DNA of 64,000 nucleotides from Devosia sp. Leaf420 (GCF_001425445.1 NZ_LMQU01000009.1:513817-577816); one strand, 5' to 3'. Counted from the first letter of the stretch, positions 10,822 to 19,972 are shown. Made by a program: numbers and translations. The notes: generated by a model from the letters alone, not told the origin.

Positions 10822-10857
10822 CCGCGCGTTCATCATCGGCGCGCGGTCTTTTCTTTG
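10822..10857 (+). terminator. rho-independent terminator after DAHP synthase
   Basis: CCGCGCG (10822-10828) pairs with CGCGCGG (10840-10846), followed by TCTTTTCTTTG. It separates the DAHP synthase gene from the HWE kinase. Confidence 0.85.
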
Positions 10858-10902
10858 CCCGCTTCCAGGCCAAGGACAGTGCCGCGCAAGAGTGAGTAGG
10901 TA

Positions 10903-12825
10903 ATGCCGAGATCTCTGTTTCCCCTGGCCGCACCCGAGGTCCGCGCTGAACTTGAGCGCGATCCAACTGTCAAATTGCTCAATGATTATGATTGGTCGAG
11001 CAATCCCCTCGGTCCGATCCCCGATTGGCCGGCAAGCCTCAAAGGCGCTGTGCGCTTGATGATGGTCGCCTCGACCCCCATGGTCATGATGGTCGGCCCG
11101 CAAGCCATCCTTATCTATAACGATGCCTATGGCGTCTTCGCCGGCCAGCGCCACCCCGAGATCTTTGGCATGCCAGCCCTCGAAGCCTGGCCCGAGATCG
11201 CCGATTTCAATCGCCAAAACGTCGAGCGCGGCCTGACCGGCGAGTCATGGACGCTGAACGACCAGGAACTACTGCTTAATCGTCACGGAGCGCCCGAAAC
11301 CAGCTGGATGGACCTTCATTACAGCCCCATCATGGGGGACGATGGCTATTCCATGGGTACGCTTTGTATTGTCCATGAAACCACGGCCCGTATCCTGGCC
11401 GAAAAGGCCCTCGCGCGTAGCGAAGAGCGCCTGACCCTTGCCCTCTCGAGCTCAGCCCTCGTCGGCACCTGGGATTGGGACACAATCAACAATATCGTCA
11501 CGGCCGACGATCAGTTCGCCAATCTCTACAATGTCGATTCCCAGATCGCCGGCCTCGGCGCGCCCATCGAGCAATATCTGCTGGCGGTCGAACATGAGGA
11601 CCTGCCGCGCGTAAACGACGACCTCCAGCGCTCTTTCTCCACTGGCGCCGACTTTCGCAGCGAATACCGCGTTGTTGCCCCAGATGGCACGCGCCGGTGG
11701 GTTGTGGCTTCTGGCCGTCCCCGCTTCAATGCCGAAGGTCAAGTCTATCGTTTCCCAGGTGTTGCGATCGACATCACCGAGCAGCGCCGTGCCGCCGAGG
11801 CGCTCGCCAAAAGCGAGCTTGAATTCCGCACCCTCGCCGACACCATGCCGCAGATGATCTGGGCCACCCAGCCGGATGGCTACCACGACTACTATAACGC
11901 CCGCTGGTACGAGTTCACCGGCATGCAACCGGGCACCACCGACGGCGAAGGCTGGAACGACATGTTCCACCCTGACGATCAGGAAGAAGCCTGGAAGCGC
12001 TGGCGTCACTCGCTCGAAACCGGTGAGCCCTACCAGATCGAATATCGCCTCCGCCATCACAGCGGCGAATATCGCTGGACCCTTGGTCGCGCCCTGCCGA
12101 TCGTCGACAACAACGGACGCATTCTGCGCTGGATCGGCACCTGCACCGATATCCACGAGTCGCGAAAGGCCGCCGAGGAGCGCGAGCTTGTCGCTCAGGA
12201 ACTCAGCCACCGCATCAAGAACATCTTTGCGGTGCTCACCGGCATCGTGTCTCTGTCGGCCCGTGGCCGCCCGGATATCAAGCCCTTCGCCGATCAGTTG
12301 CGTCAGCGTATCTTTGCGCTTGGCGAGGCCCACGACTTCGTGCGCCCCCAGACCTACCTGTCGGAAAGCTCGAAGGGGCAGGGGACCTTGTCCGCGCTGG
12401 TCGCTCGCCTCCTCCGTCCATACGAGGGCGAAGATGGATCGAGCCGGATCCGCTATGCGGGTGACGACACCATCATTGACGATGCCGCAGCTACGCCCCT
12501 AGCGCTTCTCTTTCACGAGCTTGCCACCAATGCCGCCAAATATGGCGCGCTGCAGGGGCCCGATGGTTGGGTCGATCTCACAGGTCGGCGCGAAGGCGAC
12601 GACTTCCACCTCACCTGGAAAGAGCGCGGTGGCCCTAGCACTTCGGCCCCAGCTCAGCTATCCGGCTTCGGATCGCGCTTGATCGAACTGTCCGTCACCG
12701 GCCAGATGCGCGGTCAGATCGAGCGTCTGTGGGAAGATGATGGTCTCAAGGTCGAGCTGACATTACCGCTCGCTTCGCTCATGCGCTCAAGCCGCCTGCA
12801 GGTAGAAAAAACAGAGGACGCCTGA
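10903..12825 (+). CDS. PAS-domain HWE-family sensor histidine kinase
   Basis: A 640-residue soluble kinase with no membrane segment. It carries three PAS-like regions: about 25-160 (PLGPIPDWPASLKGAV type), 170-290 (SALVGTWDWD) and 300-425 (TMPQMIWATQPDGYHDYYN). The HWE dimerisation/phosphoacceptor domain has His436 in QELSHRIKNIFAVLTG, and the ATP domain has HELATNAAKYGAL and the defining W-x-E (W572, E574 in TWKERGGP). HWE kinases often feed the PhyR-NepR-EcfG general stress response or light and redox sensing. A single-domain response regulator lies convergent downstream. The start has a GAGTAGG ribosome-binding site. Confidence 0.92.
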   Translation: MPRSLFPLAAPEVRAELERDPTVKLLNDYDWSSNPLGPIPDWPASLKGAVRLMMVASTPMVMMVGPQAILIYNDAYGVFAGQRHPEIFGMPALEAWPEIADFNRQNVERGLTGESWTLNDQELLLNRHGAPETSWMDLHYSPIMGDDGYSMGTLCIVHETTARILAEKALARSEERLTLALSSSALVGTWDWDTINNIVTADDQFANLYNVDSQIAGLGAPIEQYLLAVEHEDLPRVNDDLQRSFSTGADFRSEYRVVAPDGTRRWVVASGRPRFNAEGQVYRFPGVAIDITEQRRAAEALAKSELEFRTLADTMPQMIWATQPDGYHDYYNARWYEFTGMQPGTTDGEGWNDMFHPDDQEEAWKRWRHSLETGEPYQIEYRLRHHSGEYRWTLGRALPIVDNNGRILRWIGTCTDIHESRKAAEERELVAQELSHRIKNIFAVLTGIVSLSARGRPDIKPFADQLRQRIFALGEAHDFVRPQTYLSESSKGQGTLSALVARLLRPYEGEDGSSRIRYAGDDTIIDDAAATPLALLFHELATNAAKYGALQGPDGWVDLTGRREGDDFHLTWKERGGPSTSAPAQLSGFGSRLIELSVTGQMRGQIERLWEDDGLKVELTLPLASLMRSSRLQVEKTEDA

Positions 12826-12832
12826 GGCGTCC
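12816..12832. terminator. hairpin between convergent kinase and regulator
   Basis: GGACGCC-TGA-GGCGTCC forms a 7-bp perfect stem whose loop is the TGA stop codon of the HWE kinase. On the minus strand it is followed by TCTGTTTTTT, so it best serves as the terminator of the response-regulator gene, inside the kinase's last codons. On the plus strand only CAAAATC follows. Confidence 0.6.
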
Positions 12833-12864
12833 CAAAATCGTCGTTAGATGTTTGTTTGTCTGGC

Positions 12865-13293
12865 TCAAGTGGCCTGTTGCGTTCCGCCACCGGGCCAATC
12901 GAAAAGACGTAAGCGTCTTGGCGGTCTCGCGTCAGCTTCAGCGCGTTTTGCCATGGCATAATCCACGACTTCGCGCAGGTCACGTTCGGCGATAGGCTTG
13001 GAAACTACCCCGATCGTGCCCGGAACGCCGGCGCCAAGTTGCGCTGGGTTGGCCGTCAGGAATATGACGCTTGCACCATGAGTCTGGGCCAGGATTTTGC
13101 CGATTTCGATGCCGGTGGGTCCATCGCGCAGGTTGAGATCGACAAGCGCGATTTCAGCTTCGCTGGCGTGACGCAACGCGCTCTTCTTGTCAGCAGCGAT
13201 GCCGATAGGCTCATGGCCCATTTCCGCGACGATCTGCTCGATCTCGGAAGCGACGAATATCTCGTCTTCAACAATGAGAACGCGACACGGCAT
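12865..13293 (-). CDS. single-domain response regulator
   Basis: The 142-residue protein is a receiver domain with no output domain: acidic pocket VEDE, phosphoacceptor Asp52 (LVDLNLRDG), and the conserved Lys in SKPI. The stretch VIFLTANPAQL...VVSKPI resembles the receiver of PhyR and of the SdrG-type regulators paired with HWE kinases. It ends in a basic tail (RPPRRLRLFDWPGG). The start is the ATG at 13291-13293; the frame also opens with TTG one codon earlier. Convergence with the HWE kinase suggests a partnership, probably as a phosphorelay or phosphate-sink partner. Confidence 0.88.
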   Translation of the reverse strand: MPCRVLIVEDEIFVASEIEQIVAEMGHEPIGIAADKKSALRHASEAEIALVDLNLRDGPTGIEIGKILAQTHGASVIFLTANPAQLGAGVPGTIGVVSKPIAERDLREVVDYAMAKRAEADARPPRRLRLFDWPGGGTQQAT

Positions 13294-13450
13294 CAAACGA
13301 CAGTCTTCTGACTAATACCCATTTGACACAAACTCCTGAAGCGCAATGTGGTTGCATGCCGAAACGACGAAATCTCGACGTCGACTGTCAGGATGATCCT
13401 CGGAAGTTACCAAAGCGAAAAATTCCGGCGGACTGATTTAGCGGAACATT

Positions 13451-13475
13451 AACCCTAATGATCGATAAACGTTCC
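13451..13475 (-). promoter_or_regulatory. EcfG-like promoter upstream of the response regulator (imperfect)
   Basis: On the minus strand GGAAC, 16 bases, then GGTT. The EcfG consensus is GGAAC-N16/17-CGTT, so one -10 base differs. It points toward the response-regulator gene, about 160 bases away. The same GTTCC also forms an inverted repeat with GGAAC at 13443-13447. Confidence 0.35.
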
Positions 13476-13509
13476 ACGATCCAATGTTTGCGTACCAGGG
13501 GAGTTGGTG

Positions 13510-14493
13510 ATGAAGCTCTATGCAGTCGGCGTTCTTGCAGGCCTTGCCACTGTCTCTTCTGCAACGGTATTCGCTGCTGACTATGGCGCACTCCCTCCAT
13601 TGCGTCCGGCTTATCCGCAAGAGTGGGAAACCCCAGCCAGCGATCCACTGAGGATCGAACTGGGCGTGCGCTACTGGTATTCGATTGGCAAGCAGGACCA
13701 CCAGATCGGCAACTATAGCCAGTCGGTCGACAGCAAGAGCCATGTTGGTGAAGTCTTCGCACGCGTCGAGGATCATTCGACCCGCTCCTACCTCGAAGCC
13801 TTCGGCGGCTACGGCGTCGCTCATGAGGGCACATACACCACCAATGGCGGTACCCCGCAGACACTACCCGCTTACCGCCTTGGCTATGCAGGCGCTGATT
13901 TTGCCTATCTCCCCTTCGGGGGGGATAGCGTCGGCCTGGGCTTCATCACAGGCTACCAGTACACCAACGATAGCCCCGATACGGGCCGAGCGAACTTCTA
14001 CACGGGCGGCACGACGCAGGTAGGAGGGCTTTACCAGCTTTCTGGCGGCGACAGCGAAATCAACAACTTCGAGATCCATCAGCTTAAACTCGGCTTGGCC
14101 ACCAAGTTCGATACCGGTAGCTTTGACATCCTCGGCGAAGCGGCCGCCATTCCATATTCTTGGATTACCGGCACGTACGGTGCCTATCAGGGCGCACCGC
14201 TAGGTCCATACTTTGGTCAGGGGTCGGCTGCCGCCGTAAACGGTCATGCCTACGGCGCGACGGGCAAACTCATGGTTGGCTTCAAACCAACAGAAAATCT
14301 GGCAATCCGGCTTGGTGGACGTGCTACCTATTTGACCGGTCAGTATGACGTTACATACAATACGTACCAGGTGACCCAGCCGGCTACAGCGGGGGACCCA
14401 CCAACGGTTTCGCAGCAGAACTACATCTCGAACAACAATCCCTTCTCGATGCTCCGCTATGGCGCGCTGCTCGAAGTCGCTGGCAGCTTCTAG
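13510..14493 (+). CDS. outer-membrane beta-barrel protein, hypothetical
   Basis: The 327-residue protein has a signal peptide (MKLYAVGVLAGLATVSSATVFA, cut before ADYG), a proline-containing N-terminal segment (ALPPLRPAYPQEWE), then alternating aromatic/polar strands rich in Gly and Tyr (LGVRYWYSIG, YLEAFGGYGV, VGLGFITGYQYT). It ends in Phe (LLEVAGSF), the C-terminal signal recognised by the BAM machinery. No porin family can be named. The ATG at 13510 has GGGGAG upstream; the frame also allows TTG and GTG just before it. Confidence 0.75.
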   Translation: MKLYAVGVLAGLATVSSATVFAADYGALPPLRPAYPQEWETPASDPLRIELGVRYWYSIGKQDHQIGNYSQSVDSKSHVGEVFARVEDHSTRSYLEAFGGYGVAHEGTYTTNGGTPQTLPAYRLGYAGADFAYLPFGGDSVGLGFITGYQYTNDSPDTGRANFYTGGTTQVGGLYQLSGGDSEINNFEIHQLKLGLATKFDTGSFDILGEAAAIPYSWITGTYGAYQGAPLGPYFGQGSAAAVNGHAYGATGKLMVGFKPTENLAIRLGGRATYLTGQYDVTYNTYQVTQPATAGDPPTVSQQNYISNNNPFSMLRYGALLEVAGSF

Positions 14494-14532
14494 TCCAGCG
14501 CTTGCTCTTGGCAGGTCCAGAGGCTAAGTCTT

Positions 14533-14552
14533 GCCCGCGTTCGGCCGCGGGC
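14533..14552. terminator. GC-rich hairpin after the beta-barrel gene
   Basis: GCCCGCG / CGCGGGC with a 6-base loop, about 40 bases after the stop codon. There is no T run on the plus strand, so it may be a weak or Rho-assisted terminator. Confidence 0.35.
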
Positions 14553-14586
14553 CGGGCGGCCCGTCCATATCCATTAGGCAGCTTCC

Positions 14587-16254
14587 GTGACCGACCAGCT
14601 CAGAATTGCGCTCGCCCAGCTCAATCCCAAGGTCGGCGACCTTCCAGGTAATCTTGCATTGGCGCGCAAGGCGCTGGCCGATGCCGTTTCGGCCAAGGCC
14701 GATATCCTGATGCTGTCCGAGCTTTTCCTCACCGGTTATTTCCCGGATGATCTGCTCTTCAAGCCTCAGTTTCTCGCCGATGCCAAGGCCGCCGCCGAAG
14801 CCCTGATCGCCGATACTGCCGGGACCGATGTCACATTGATCCTGCCCACCATCTGGCAGGAAAATTCCGCGCTCCACAACGCCGTGCTCGTCGCCGAAAA
14901 TGGCGCGATCACCGTCAAGCGGTATAAGCGTGAACTGCCCAACAACGACGTCTTCTACGAAAAGCGCTATTTTACTGCCGGACCCTTGCCGCACCCCGTG
15001 ACCATCAAGGGCGTCTCGGTCGGTATTCCGATCTGCGAGGATATCTGGCACCCCTGGGCCTGCGAACATCTGGTGCGTGAAGGTGCCGAAATCCTGCTGT
15101 GCCCCAATGGCTCGCCCTATTGGACGAACAAGCAGCATGTGCGCAAGGAACTGGTGCGCAAGCACGCTATCGAGCATGACGTCCCGCTGATCTACCTCAA
15201 CCAGGTCGGTGGTCAGGACGAACTGGTTTTCGATGGCGCCTCCTTTGCCATCGCACCCGGCGACAAGCTCGTCCTCCAGGCAAAGTCCTTCGAAACCGAC
15301 TTCCTTGTCTCCGATTGGCATCGAGAAGGCGAGAGCTGGACCTCGATCAATGGCCGTCTGGAAGAGTTGCCCTCGATCGACGAAGCGCCATGGCGCGCTG
15401 CCGTTCTCGGCCTGCGTGACTACGTCCATAAAAACGGCTTCAATCACGTCGTGCTCGGCCTGTCGGGTGGCATCGATAGTGCCGTCGTCGCCGCCATGGC
15501 CGTCGATGCTTTCGGACCTGAAAAAGTCCACTGCATCATGCTGCCCTATCGCTACACGTCCGAAGAGAGCCTCCGCGACGCCAAGGATTGCGCCACCCGC
15601 CTCGGCGTCCGTTACGACGTCGTCGCCATCGGTGATCCGGTCGACAACGCGCTCCGCGAGCTTGCGCCTGTATTCGGCGATCGCCCGCTCGATACCGCCG
15701 AGGAAAACATCCAGTCGCGCATGCGCGGCACGATCCTCATGGCCGTGTCCAACAAGCTCGGCTCCATGCTCCTGACCACCGGCAACAAGTCCGAAATGGG
15801 CGTTGGCTATGCCACCATCTATGGCGACATGAACGGCGGCTATAATCCGCTCAAGGACATGTTCAAGATGGAAGTCTATGCCCTTGCCGATTGGCGCAAT
15901 AAGCACACGCCTGGTGATAGCCTTGGCCCGAGCGGTCAGGTCATCCCGCAATCCATCATCGACAAGGCCCCAAGTGCCGAGCTCCGCCCCGATCAAACCG
16001 ATCAGGACAGCCTGCCACCCTATCCCGTGCTCGACGATATTCTCCGTTCCATCGTTGAAGAAGAGATGAGCCTCGGAGAAGTCGTTGCCCGCGGCCACGA
16101 GCCGGCTCTGGTCAAGCGTATCGAGCGCCTGCTCAATATCGCCGAATATAAGCGCCGCCAGTCCGCGCCGGGTCCGAAGCTGACCGCCCGGGCCTTCGGC
16201 CTCGGCCGCAAATATCCCATCACCAATGGTTACAAGGATCAGACCGTCGGATGA
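14587..16254 (+). CDS. nadE: glutamine-dependent NAD+ synthetase
   Basis: NadE amidates nicotinate adenine dinucleotide to NAD+, using ammonia released from glutamine. The 555-residue two-domain form has an N-terminal nitrilase-type amidase with the triad Glu45 (LSELFLTGYF), Lys114 (KRELPNN) and Cys150 (PICEDIW). The C-terminal ATP-pyrophosphatase has the P-loop SGGIDS at 293-298. The start codon is GTG. Its stop overlaps the gltX start as ATGA, so the two genes are translationally coupled. Confidence 0.96.
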   Translation: MTDQLRIALAQLNPKVGDLPGNLALARKALADAVSAKADILMLSELFLTGYFPDDLLFKPQFLADAKAAAEALIADTAGTDVTLILPTIWQENSALHNAVLVAENGAITVKRYKRELPNNDVFYEKRYFTAGPLPHPVTIKGVSVGIPICEDIWHPWACEHLVREGAEILLCPNGSPYWTNKQHVRKELVRKHAIEHDVPLIYLNQVGGQDELVFDGASFAIAPGDKLVLQAKSFETDFLVSDWHREGESWTSINGRLEELPSIDEAPWRAAVLGLRDYVHKNGFNHVVLGLSGGIDSAVVAAMAVDAFGPEKVHCIMLPYRYTSEESLRDAKDCATRLGVRYDVVAIGDPVDNALRELAPVFGDRPLDTAEENIQSRMRGTILMAVSNKLGSMLLTTGNKSEMGVGYATIYGDMNGGYNPLKDMFKMEVYALADWRNKHTPGDSLGPSGQVIPQSIIDKAPSAELRPDQTDQDSLPPYPVLDDILRSIVEEEMSLGEVVARGHEPALVKRIERLLNIAEYKRRQSAPGPKLTARAFGLGRKYPITNGYKDQTVG

Positions 16255-17576
16255 CAGTCGTACGCTGGGCGCCGTCCCCCACGGGCCGCATTCACCTCGG
16301 CAATGCCCGTCCGGCGCTGCTCAACTGGTTTTTCGCCCGCCGCAATGGCGGACGTTACATCCTCCGCATGGACGACACGGACCTCGCGCGCTCGACGCGC
16401 GAATCCGCCGATGGCATCGAGGTCGATCTCGCCTGGCTCGGCGTCACGCCCGATCTCCTCGTCCGCCAGTCTGAGCGCACTGCGCTTTATGATAACGCCC
16501 GCGACCAGCTTATCGCCTCCGGCCGCCTCTACCCCGCCTACGAAACCGAAGACGAACTTGACCGCAAGCGCGCCCGCGCGCGCCTCCTCGGCAAACCACC
16601 GATCTATGATCGCGCCGCGCTCAGTCTGACGGACGAACAGAAAGCCGCCTACGAAGCCGAAGGCCGCAAACCCCATTGGCGTTTCAAGCTCGATGGTCGC
16701 CCGGTTCAATTCAACGATCTGATCAAGGGCCCGCAGACGGTCAACACCGCTTCCATGTCTGACCCGGTGCTGATCCGCGCCGACGGCTCCTATCTCTATA
16801 CGCTCCCCTCAGTTGTCGACGATATCGACCTCGCGATCACCCATGTGATCCGTGGCGAGGACCACGTCTCCAACACCGGCACGCAGATCGAGATCATCGA
16901 AGCCCTGGGTGGCGCTGTCCCGACCTTTGCCCACCACAATCTTCTCACCGATGCAGCCGGCCAGGGCTTTTCCAAGCGCTTGGGCTCGCAGTCGATTTCC
17001 GATTTCCGCGATGAAGGCTACGAGCCGCTCGCCATCGCCATCATGGCGACCCTGACCGGCACCAGCATGCCGATCGAGCCCTATCCGAGCCTAGACGCCA
17101 TCGCCGAAAAACTCGACTTCTCGATGATTTCGCATGGCTCGGCCCGCTTCGATCCCGCTGAACTCGACAGCCTCAACGCCCGCCTTCTCCACACCATGCC
17201 CTACGAAGAAGCGTTTCCGCGCCTCTCTTCGCTCGGGCTCGAAGGCGAAGCGATCTGGACTCTTCTGCGCGAAAACCTCGTGCGCTTCCCCGATATCGCC
17301 GAATGGTCAAAGGTCGTCACCGGCCCGATAGAGCCGGTCATTGCCAATGAAGATCAGGAATTCCTGGCTCTCGCCAAGGCTATGCTGCCGCTTGAACCTT
17401 GGGACGAAACCACCTGGTCCACTTGGACCACTGCGCTCAAGGGTGCGACCGGCCGAAAGGGCAAGGCTTTGTTCCTGCCCCTTCGCCTCGCCCTGACAGG
17501 CCGCCACGATGGCCCCGAGCTTAAGTCCCTGCTTGTCCTGCTTGGGCGTACGGCGTGTCTGGACCGACTACCCTGA
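16251..17576 (+). CDS. gltX: glutamate--tRNA ligase (second-type GltX)
   Basis: A class I aminoacyl-tRNA synthetase. Its 441 residues carry the HIGH-type motif as PTGRIHLGNAR, the KMSKS-type motif as FSKRLGSQS, and a C-terminal anticodon-binding region, so it is a full synthetase rather than the short GluQRS. Rhizobiales usually carry two GltX copies; this one lacks the zinc cysteines typical of some others. It may be the copy specialised for glutamate or for both Glu and Gln tRNAs; this cannot be decided here. It is translationally coupled to nadE, and its last 56 bases lie opposite the DUF2865 gene. Confidence 0.92.
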   Translation: MTVVRWAPSPTGRIHLGNARPALLNWFFARRNGGRYILRMDDTDLARSTRESADGIEVDLAWLGVTPDLLVRQSERTALYDNARDQLIASGRLYPAYETEDELDRKRARARLLGKPPIYDRAALSLTDEQKAAYEAEGRKPHWRFKLDGRPVQFNDLIKGPQTVNTASMSDPVLIRADGSYLYTLPSVVDDIDLAITHVIRGEDHVSNTGTQIEIIEALGGAVPTFAHHNLLTDAAGQGFSKRLGSQSISDFRDEGYEPLAIAIMATLTGTSMPIEPYPSLDAIAEKLDFSMISHGSARFDPAELDSLNARLLHTMPYEEAFPRLSSLGLEGEAIWTLLRENLVRFPDIAEWSKVVTGPIEPVIANEDQEFLALAKAMLPLEPWDETTWSTWTTALKGATGRKGKALFLPLRLALTGRHDGPELKSLLVLLGRTACLDRLP

Positions 17577-18681
17577 CAGCCTTGCCATCGAAGTGAACGA
17601 TCCGCAGTTCCGCTTCTTCCGCGGTCTGATTGGCATTGGGCCGCACAGCCACTTCGCCGGGGCCCGACGGCCTCGGGCGGGGCAGGGGGACGTTGATCAG
17701 CGCCACCGAGGCAACGGCCTCGACCGGCGCCGGCGCCACAGCCTGCTGCGTCGGCACGCTGCCGCGCGGATCGCGCAGCGGCATCGGAAATTTCAGCCCA
17801 TTTATATCGAGCATCGTCCTTCCGCTGCCGCCAGCGTCCGTCGCGACACTCACCGTGCCAGCCGATTGCGGCGCGACCTTGCAAGTCGCCTTGATGTCGA
17901 AATTGGTGCGATAGGCGAAGGCTGTCGGCAGGCTCGTATAGGCCGAACCCGACATATTCCGCATCTGCTCCGGCTCTTGCCCGGGATTGTCATAGTAGTA
18001 GAGATCAACCTGGGTGTTGGGACACATCGCCTGGCATTGCTGGGCGTCATTCCCGACATATTCGGTCAGGGTCGAATAGCTGATGGGCCAGAAATAGCCG
18101 TCCGAGAGGCGCACGCAGACCGTGCGGACCGTGTTGTAGCCCTGATTGCCCCAATAGTCCCCGCCGTCGATGAAATCGCCATTGGTGAAATCGCCCTCGG
18201 TGGTCGAACCGAAAACGCGATCGAAAATCGATTGGCGATCCTGGCTAAAGGTAGCGCTCGAGCCGCCATTGCAACCAAAGCGCGCCATTTCCTGCAAAAT
18301 GGCCTCGCGCTGCTGGGCGACGGCATTGGCCGTGTCGACAGATTGCGAAACCTGCGCATAATCCTCGCGCAGCCGCAAAACCGTTCGCCCGATCTGCTGG
18401 CATTGCCGGGTCAAAACCTGGCCGGCCCGCGCCGCATCATTGCAGCCTTCGCGAATATATTGGCTTTCCGCATTTTGCACGTCGCGCTGCAATTGCTGCG
18501 CCGCCGACGAATTGCCCCCGCGCTGCCGGAAATCGCCATTGCGGTCGAACTGGCGCAGCGCGCCATTGAGCTGGTTGCACTGTGCCGATTGGGCATAGAC
18601 GGTTTGCACATCGAGCGTAAACATCAGCGCTGCAAAAGCCAGCAGCAGAGGCACGCGAAGACCGGAAAAAGATATGCGCAC
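17521..18681 (-). CDS. exported DUF2865 family protein
   Basis: A 386-residue protein with a signal peptide (VPLLLAFAALMFTLDVQTVYA, cut before QSAQC), a Gln-rich helical first half (QLQRDVQNAESQYIREGC), and a core with YFWPISYSTL and CQAMCPNTQVDLYYY that marks DUF2865. A proline-rich tail (NVPLPRPRPSGPGE) follows. Function is unknown; the family is confined mainly to Rhizobiales. Several cysteines suggest disulfides in the periplasm. Its 3' end overlaps the convergent gltX by 56 bases. Confidence 0.88.
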   Translation of the reverse strand: MRISFSGLRVPLLLAFAALMFTLDVQTVYAQSAQCNQLNGALRQFDRNGDFRQRGGNSSAAQQLQRDVQNAESQYIREGCNDAARAGQVLTRQCQQIGRTVLRLREDYAQVSQSVDTANAVAQQREAILQEMARFGCNGGSSATFSQDRQSIFDRVFGSTTEGDFTNGDFIDGGDYWGNQGYNTVRTVCVRLSDGYFWPISYSTLTEYVGNDAQQCQAMCPNTQVDLYYYDNPGQEPEQMRNMSGSAYTSLPTAFAYRTNFDIKATCKVAPQSAGTVSVATDAGGSGRTMLDINGLKFPMPLRDPRGSVPTQQAVAPAPVEAVASVALINVPLPRPRPSGPGEVAVRPNANQTAEEAELRIVHFDGKAVRVVGPDTPYAQAGQAGT

Positions 18682-18821
18682 GAAATGGTCCTGTTCGGCG
18701 GCCGCAACCTGTGGCCATGTCTCGCCCTTAAGACATCGCTAGGGCAAGTTGCAACACTATAACAATGCCTGACCGCGCCGGTAGCGCTGCCGGGCAACAC
18801 ATAAAGGGAGATCGTTCGCTC

Positions 18822-19835
18822 ATGAAACTCGCTACCCTGCGCGCCAACCGTCCGGATGGCCAATTGGTCGTGGTCTCCAACGATCTCACCCGCTGCGTCT
18901 CCGCCGGCCGCATCGCTCCAACGCTGCAGGCCGCGCTCGATGATTGGCAGCGCCTCTCGCCCGAGCTTTCGGCGCTTTCGGCCCAGCTCGACAAAGGCGA
19001 AATCGCCGGCCAACCCTTCGAACCAACCACCGCGCTTGCCCCTCTTCCGCGCGCCTATCAGTGGATCGACGGCGCCGGCTATATGAGCCACCTCGAACGC
19101 GTCCGCTCGCTCAAGGGAAGCCGCGATGCGGAGCTACAATCGGTTCGCCCCCTGATCTACCAGGGCGGCTCCGATTCGCTTTCCGCCGCCACCGATCCCA
19201 TCGTCATCCCCGAAGATGATCTCGCGCTTGATTTCGAAGTCGAGCTCGCCGCCATCATCGGCCCCGTGCCCATGCGTCCGAGCCGCGACCAGGCCTCCGC
19301 CGCCATTCGCCTGATCACGGTCTGCAACGACGTTTCTCTCCGCCGCCTCGTCGCCGATGATCTACAAAACGGCTTTGGGTTCTTCCACTCAAAGCCCTCG
19401 ACCTCATTCGCTCCCGTCGTTGTCACACCCGATGCGCTCGGCGATCGCTGGCGCGACAACAAGCTCCATCTCCCCATTCGCGTCGAGGTCAACGGCACGC
19501 TCTACGGTCAACCCAATGCCGGCGTCGATGTCCACTTCGATTTCGTCGATCTCATCATCGAAGCCGCGCGTACCCGACAGTTGACCGCCGGCACCATTAT
19601 CGGCTCGGGCACGATCGCCAACCACCACGACTCTACGCTCCCGATCAAAGAAGATGGCATCGGCTTTGGCTGCATCGCCGAAGCGCGCACGGCCGAAAAG
19701 GTGAAATTCGGCAAAGCCCGCACGCCCTTCCTCAAGCCCGGCGACAGTGTCCGCATCGCCGCCATCGGCACGGGCAATCGCTCGGTTTTCGGCGATATCC
19801 GGCAGACCGTCGTGGCTCTTTCGCCGCGCCCCTAA
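18822..19835 (+). CDS. fumarylacetoacetate hydrolase family protein
   Basis: The 337-residue protein has an N-terminal lead domain and a C-terminal FAH fold. Metal-binding acidic residues are in DLALDFEVELAAII, the substrate region is NDVSLRRL, and GSGTIANHHD is a variant of the usual GTGSG turn. Tyrosine-pathway FAH cleaves fumarylacetoacetate, and the length and lead domain fit that class, but no tyrosine-catabolism neighbour is present, so substrate is open. The ATG at 18822 follows GGGAGATCG; a longer frame from 18765 is unlikely. Confidence 0.85.
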   Translation: MKLATLRANRPDGQLVVVSNDLTRCVSAGRIAPTLQAALDDWQRLSPELSALSAQLDKGEIAGQPFEPTTALAPLPRAYQWIDGAGYMSHLERVRSLKGSRDAELQSVRPLIYQGGSDSLSAATDPIVIPEDDLALDFEVELAAIIGPVPMRPSRDQASAAIRLITVCNDVSLRRLVADDLQNGFGFFHSKPSTSFAPVVVTPDALGDRWRDNKLHLPIRVEVNGTLYGQPNAGVDVHFDFVDLIIEAARTRQLTAGTIIGSGTIANHHDSTLPIKEDGIGFGCIAEARTAEKVKFGKARTPFLKPGDSVRIAAIGTGNRSVFGDIRQTVVALSPRP

Positions 19836-19853
19836 TTCGGTAACATTCCCGTG

Positions 19854-19872
19854 TTGACGTTGGGAGCGTCAA
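19854..19872. promoter_or_regulatory. inverted repeat upstream of cytochrome c' gene
   Basis: TTGACG-N7-CGTCAA is a perfect inverted repeat 100 bases before the cytochrome gene. The spacing is wrong for an FNR/FixK box (TTGAT-N4-ATCAA). It may be a different operator, or its left arm may serve as a -35 element. No matching -10 is clear. Confidence 0.3.
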
Positions 19873-19972
19873 CTCCGCGTGCCACTGTCGCATTGTCGAG
19901 TGGGGGAGCTTGGCGAACTCACTGGCCGTTGGAGCGGCTGGTTCATATCAATCACGTTGAGGGTGCAGTTTG

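Noticed and set aside
10806..10830. TGAAC-N16-CGTT upstream of the HWE kinase as an EcfG promoter
   Set aside because: The first -35 base is wrong, and the -10 lies within the stem of the DAHP synthase terminator. Coincidence is more likely.
13443..13475. Plus-strand GGAAC...CGTT upstream of the beta-barrel gene as an EcfG promoter
   Set aside because: The spacer is 22 bases, far from the required 16-17.
14524..16098. Long minus-strand open frame (524 codons) opposite nadE
   Set aside because: It is the antisense of a well-supported nadE, has no family motif and its composition follows nadE codon bias.
19854..19872. FNR/FixK box before cytochrome c'
   Set aside because: TTGAC...GTCAA halves are separated by 9 bases instead of 4, so the site does not fit the FNR family.
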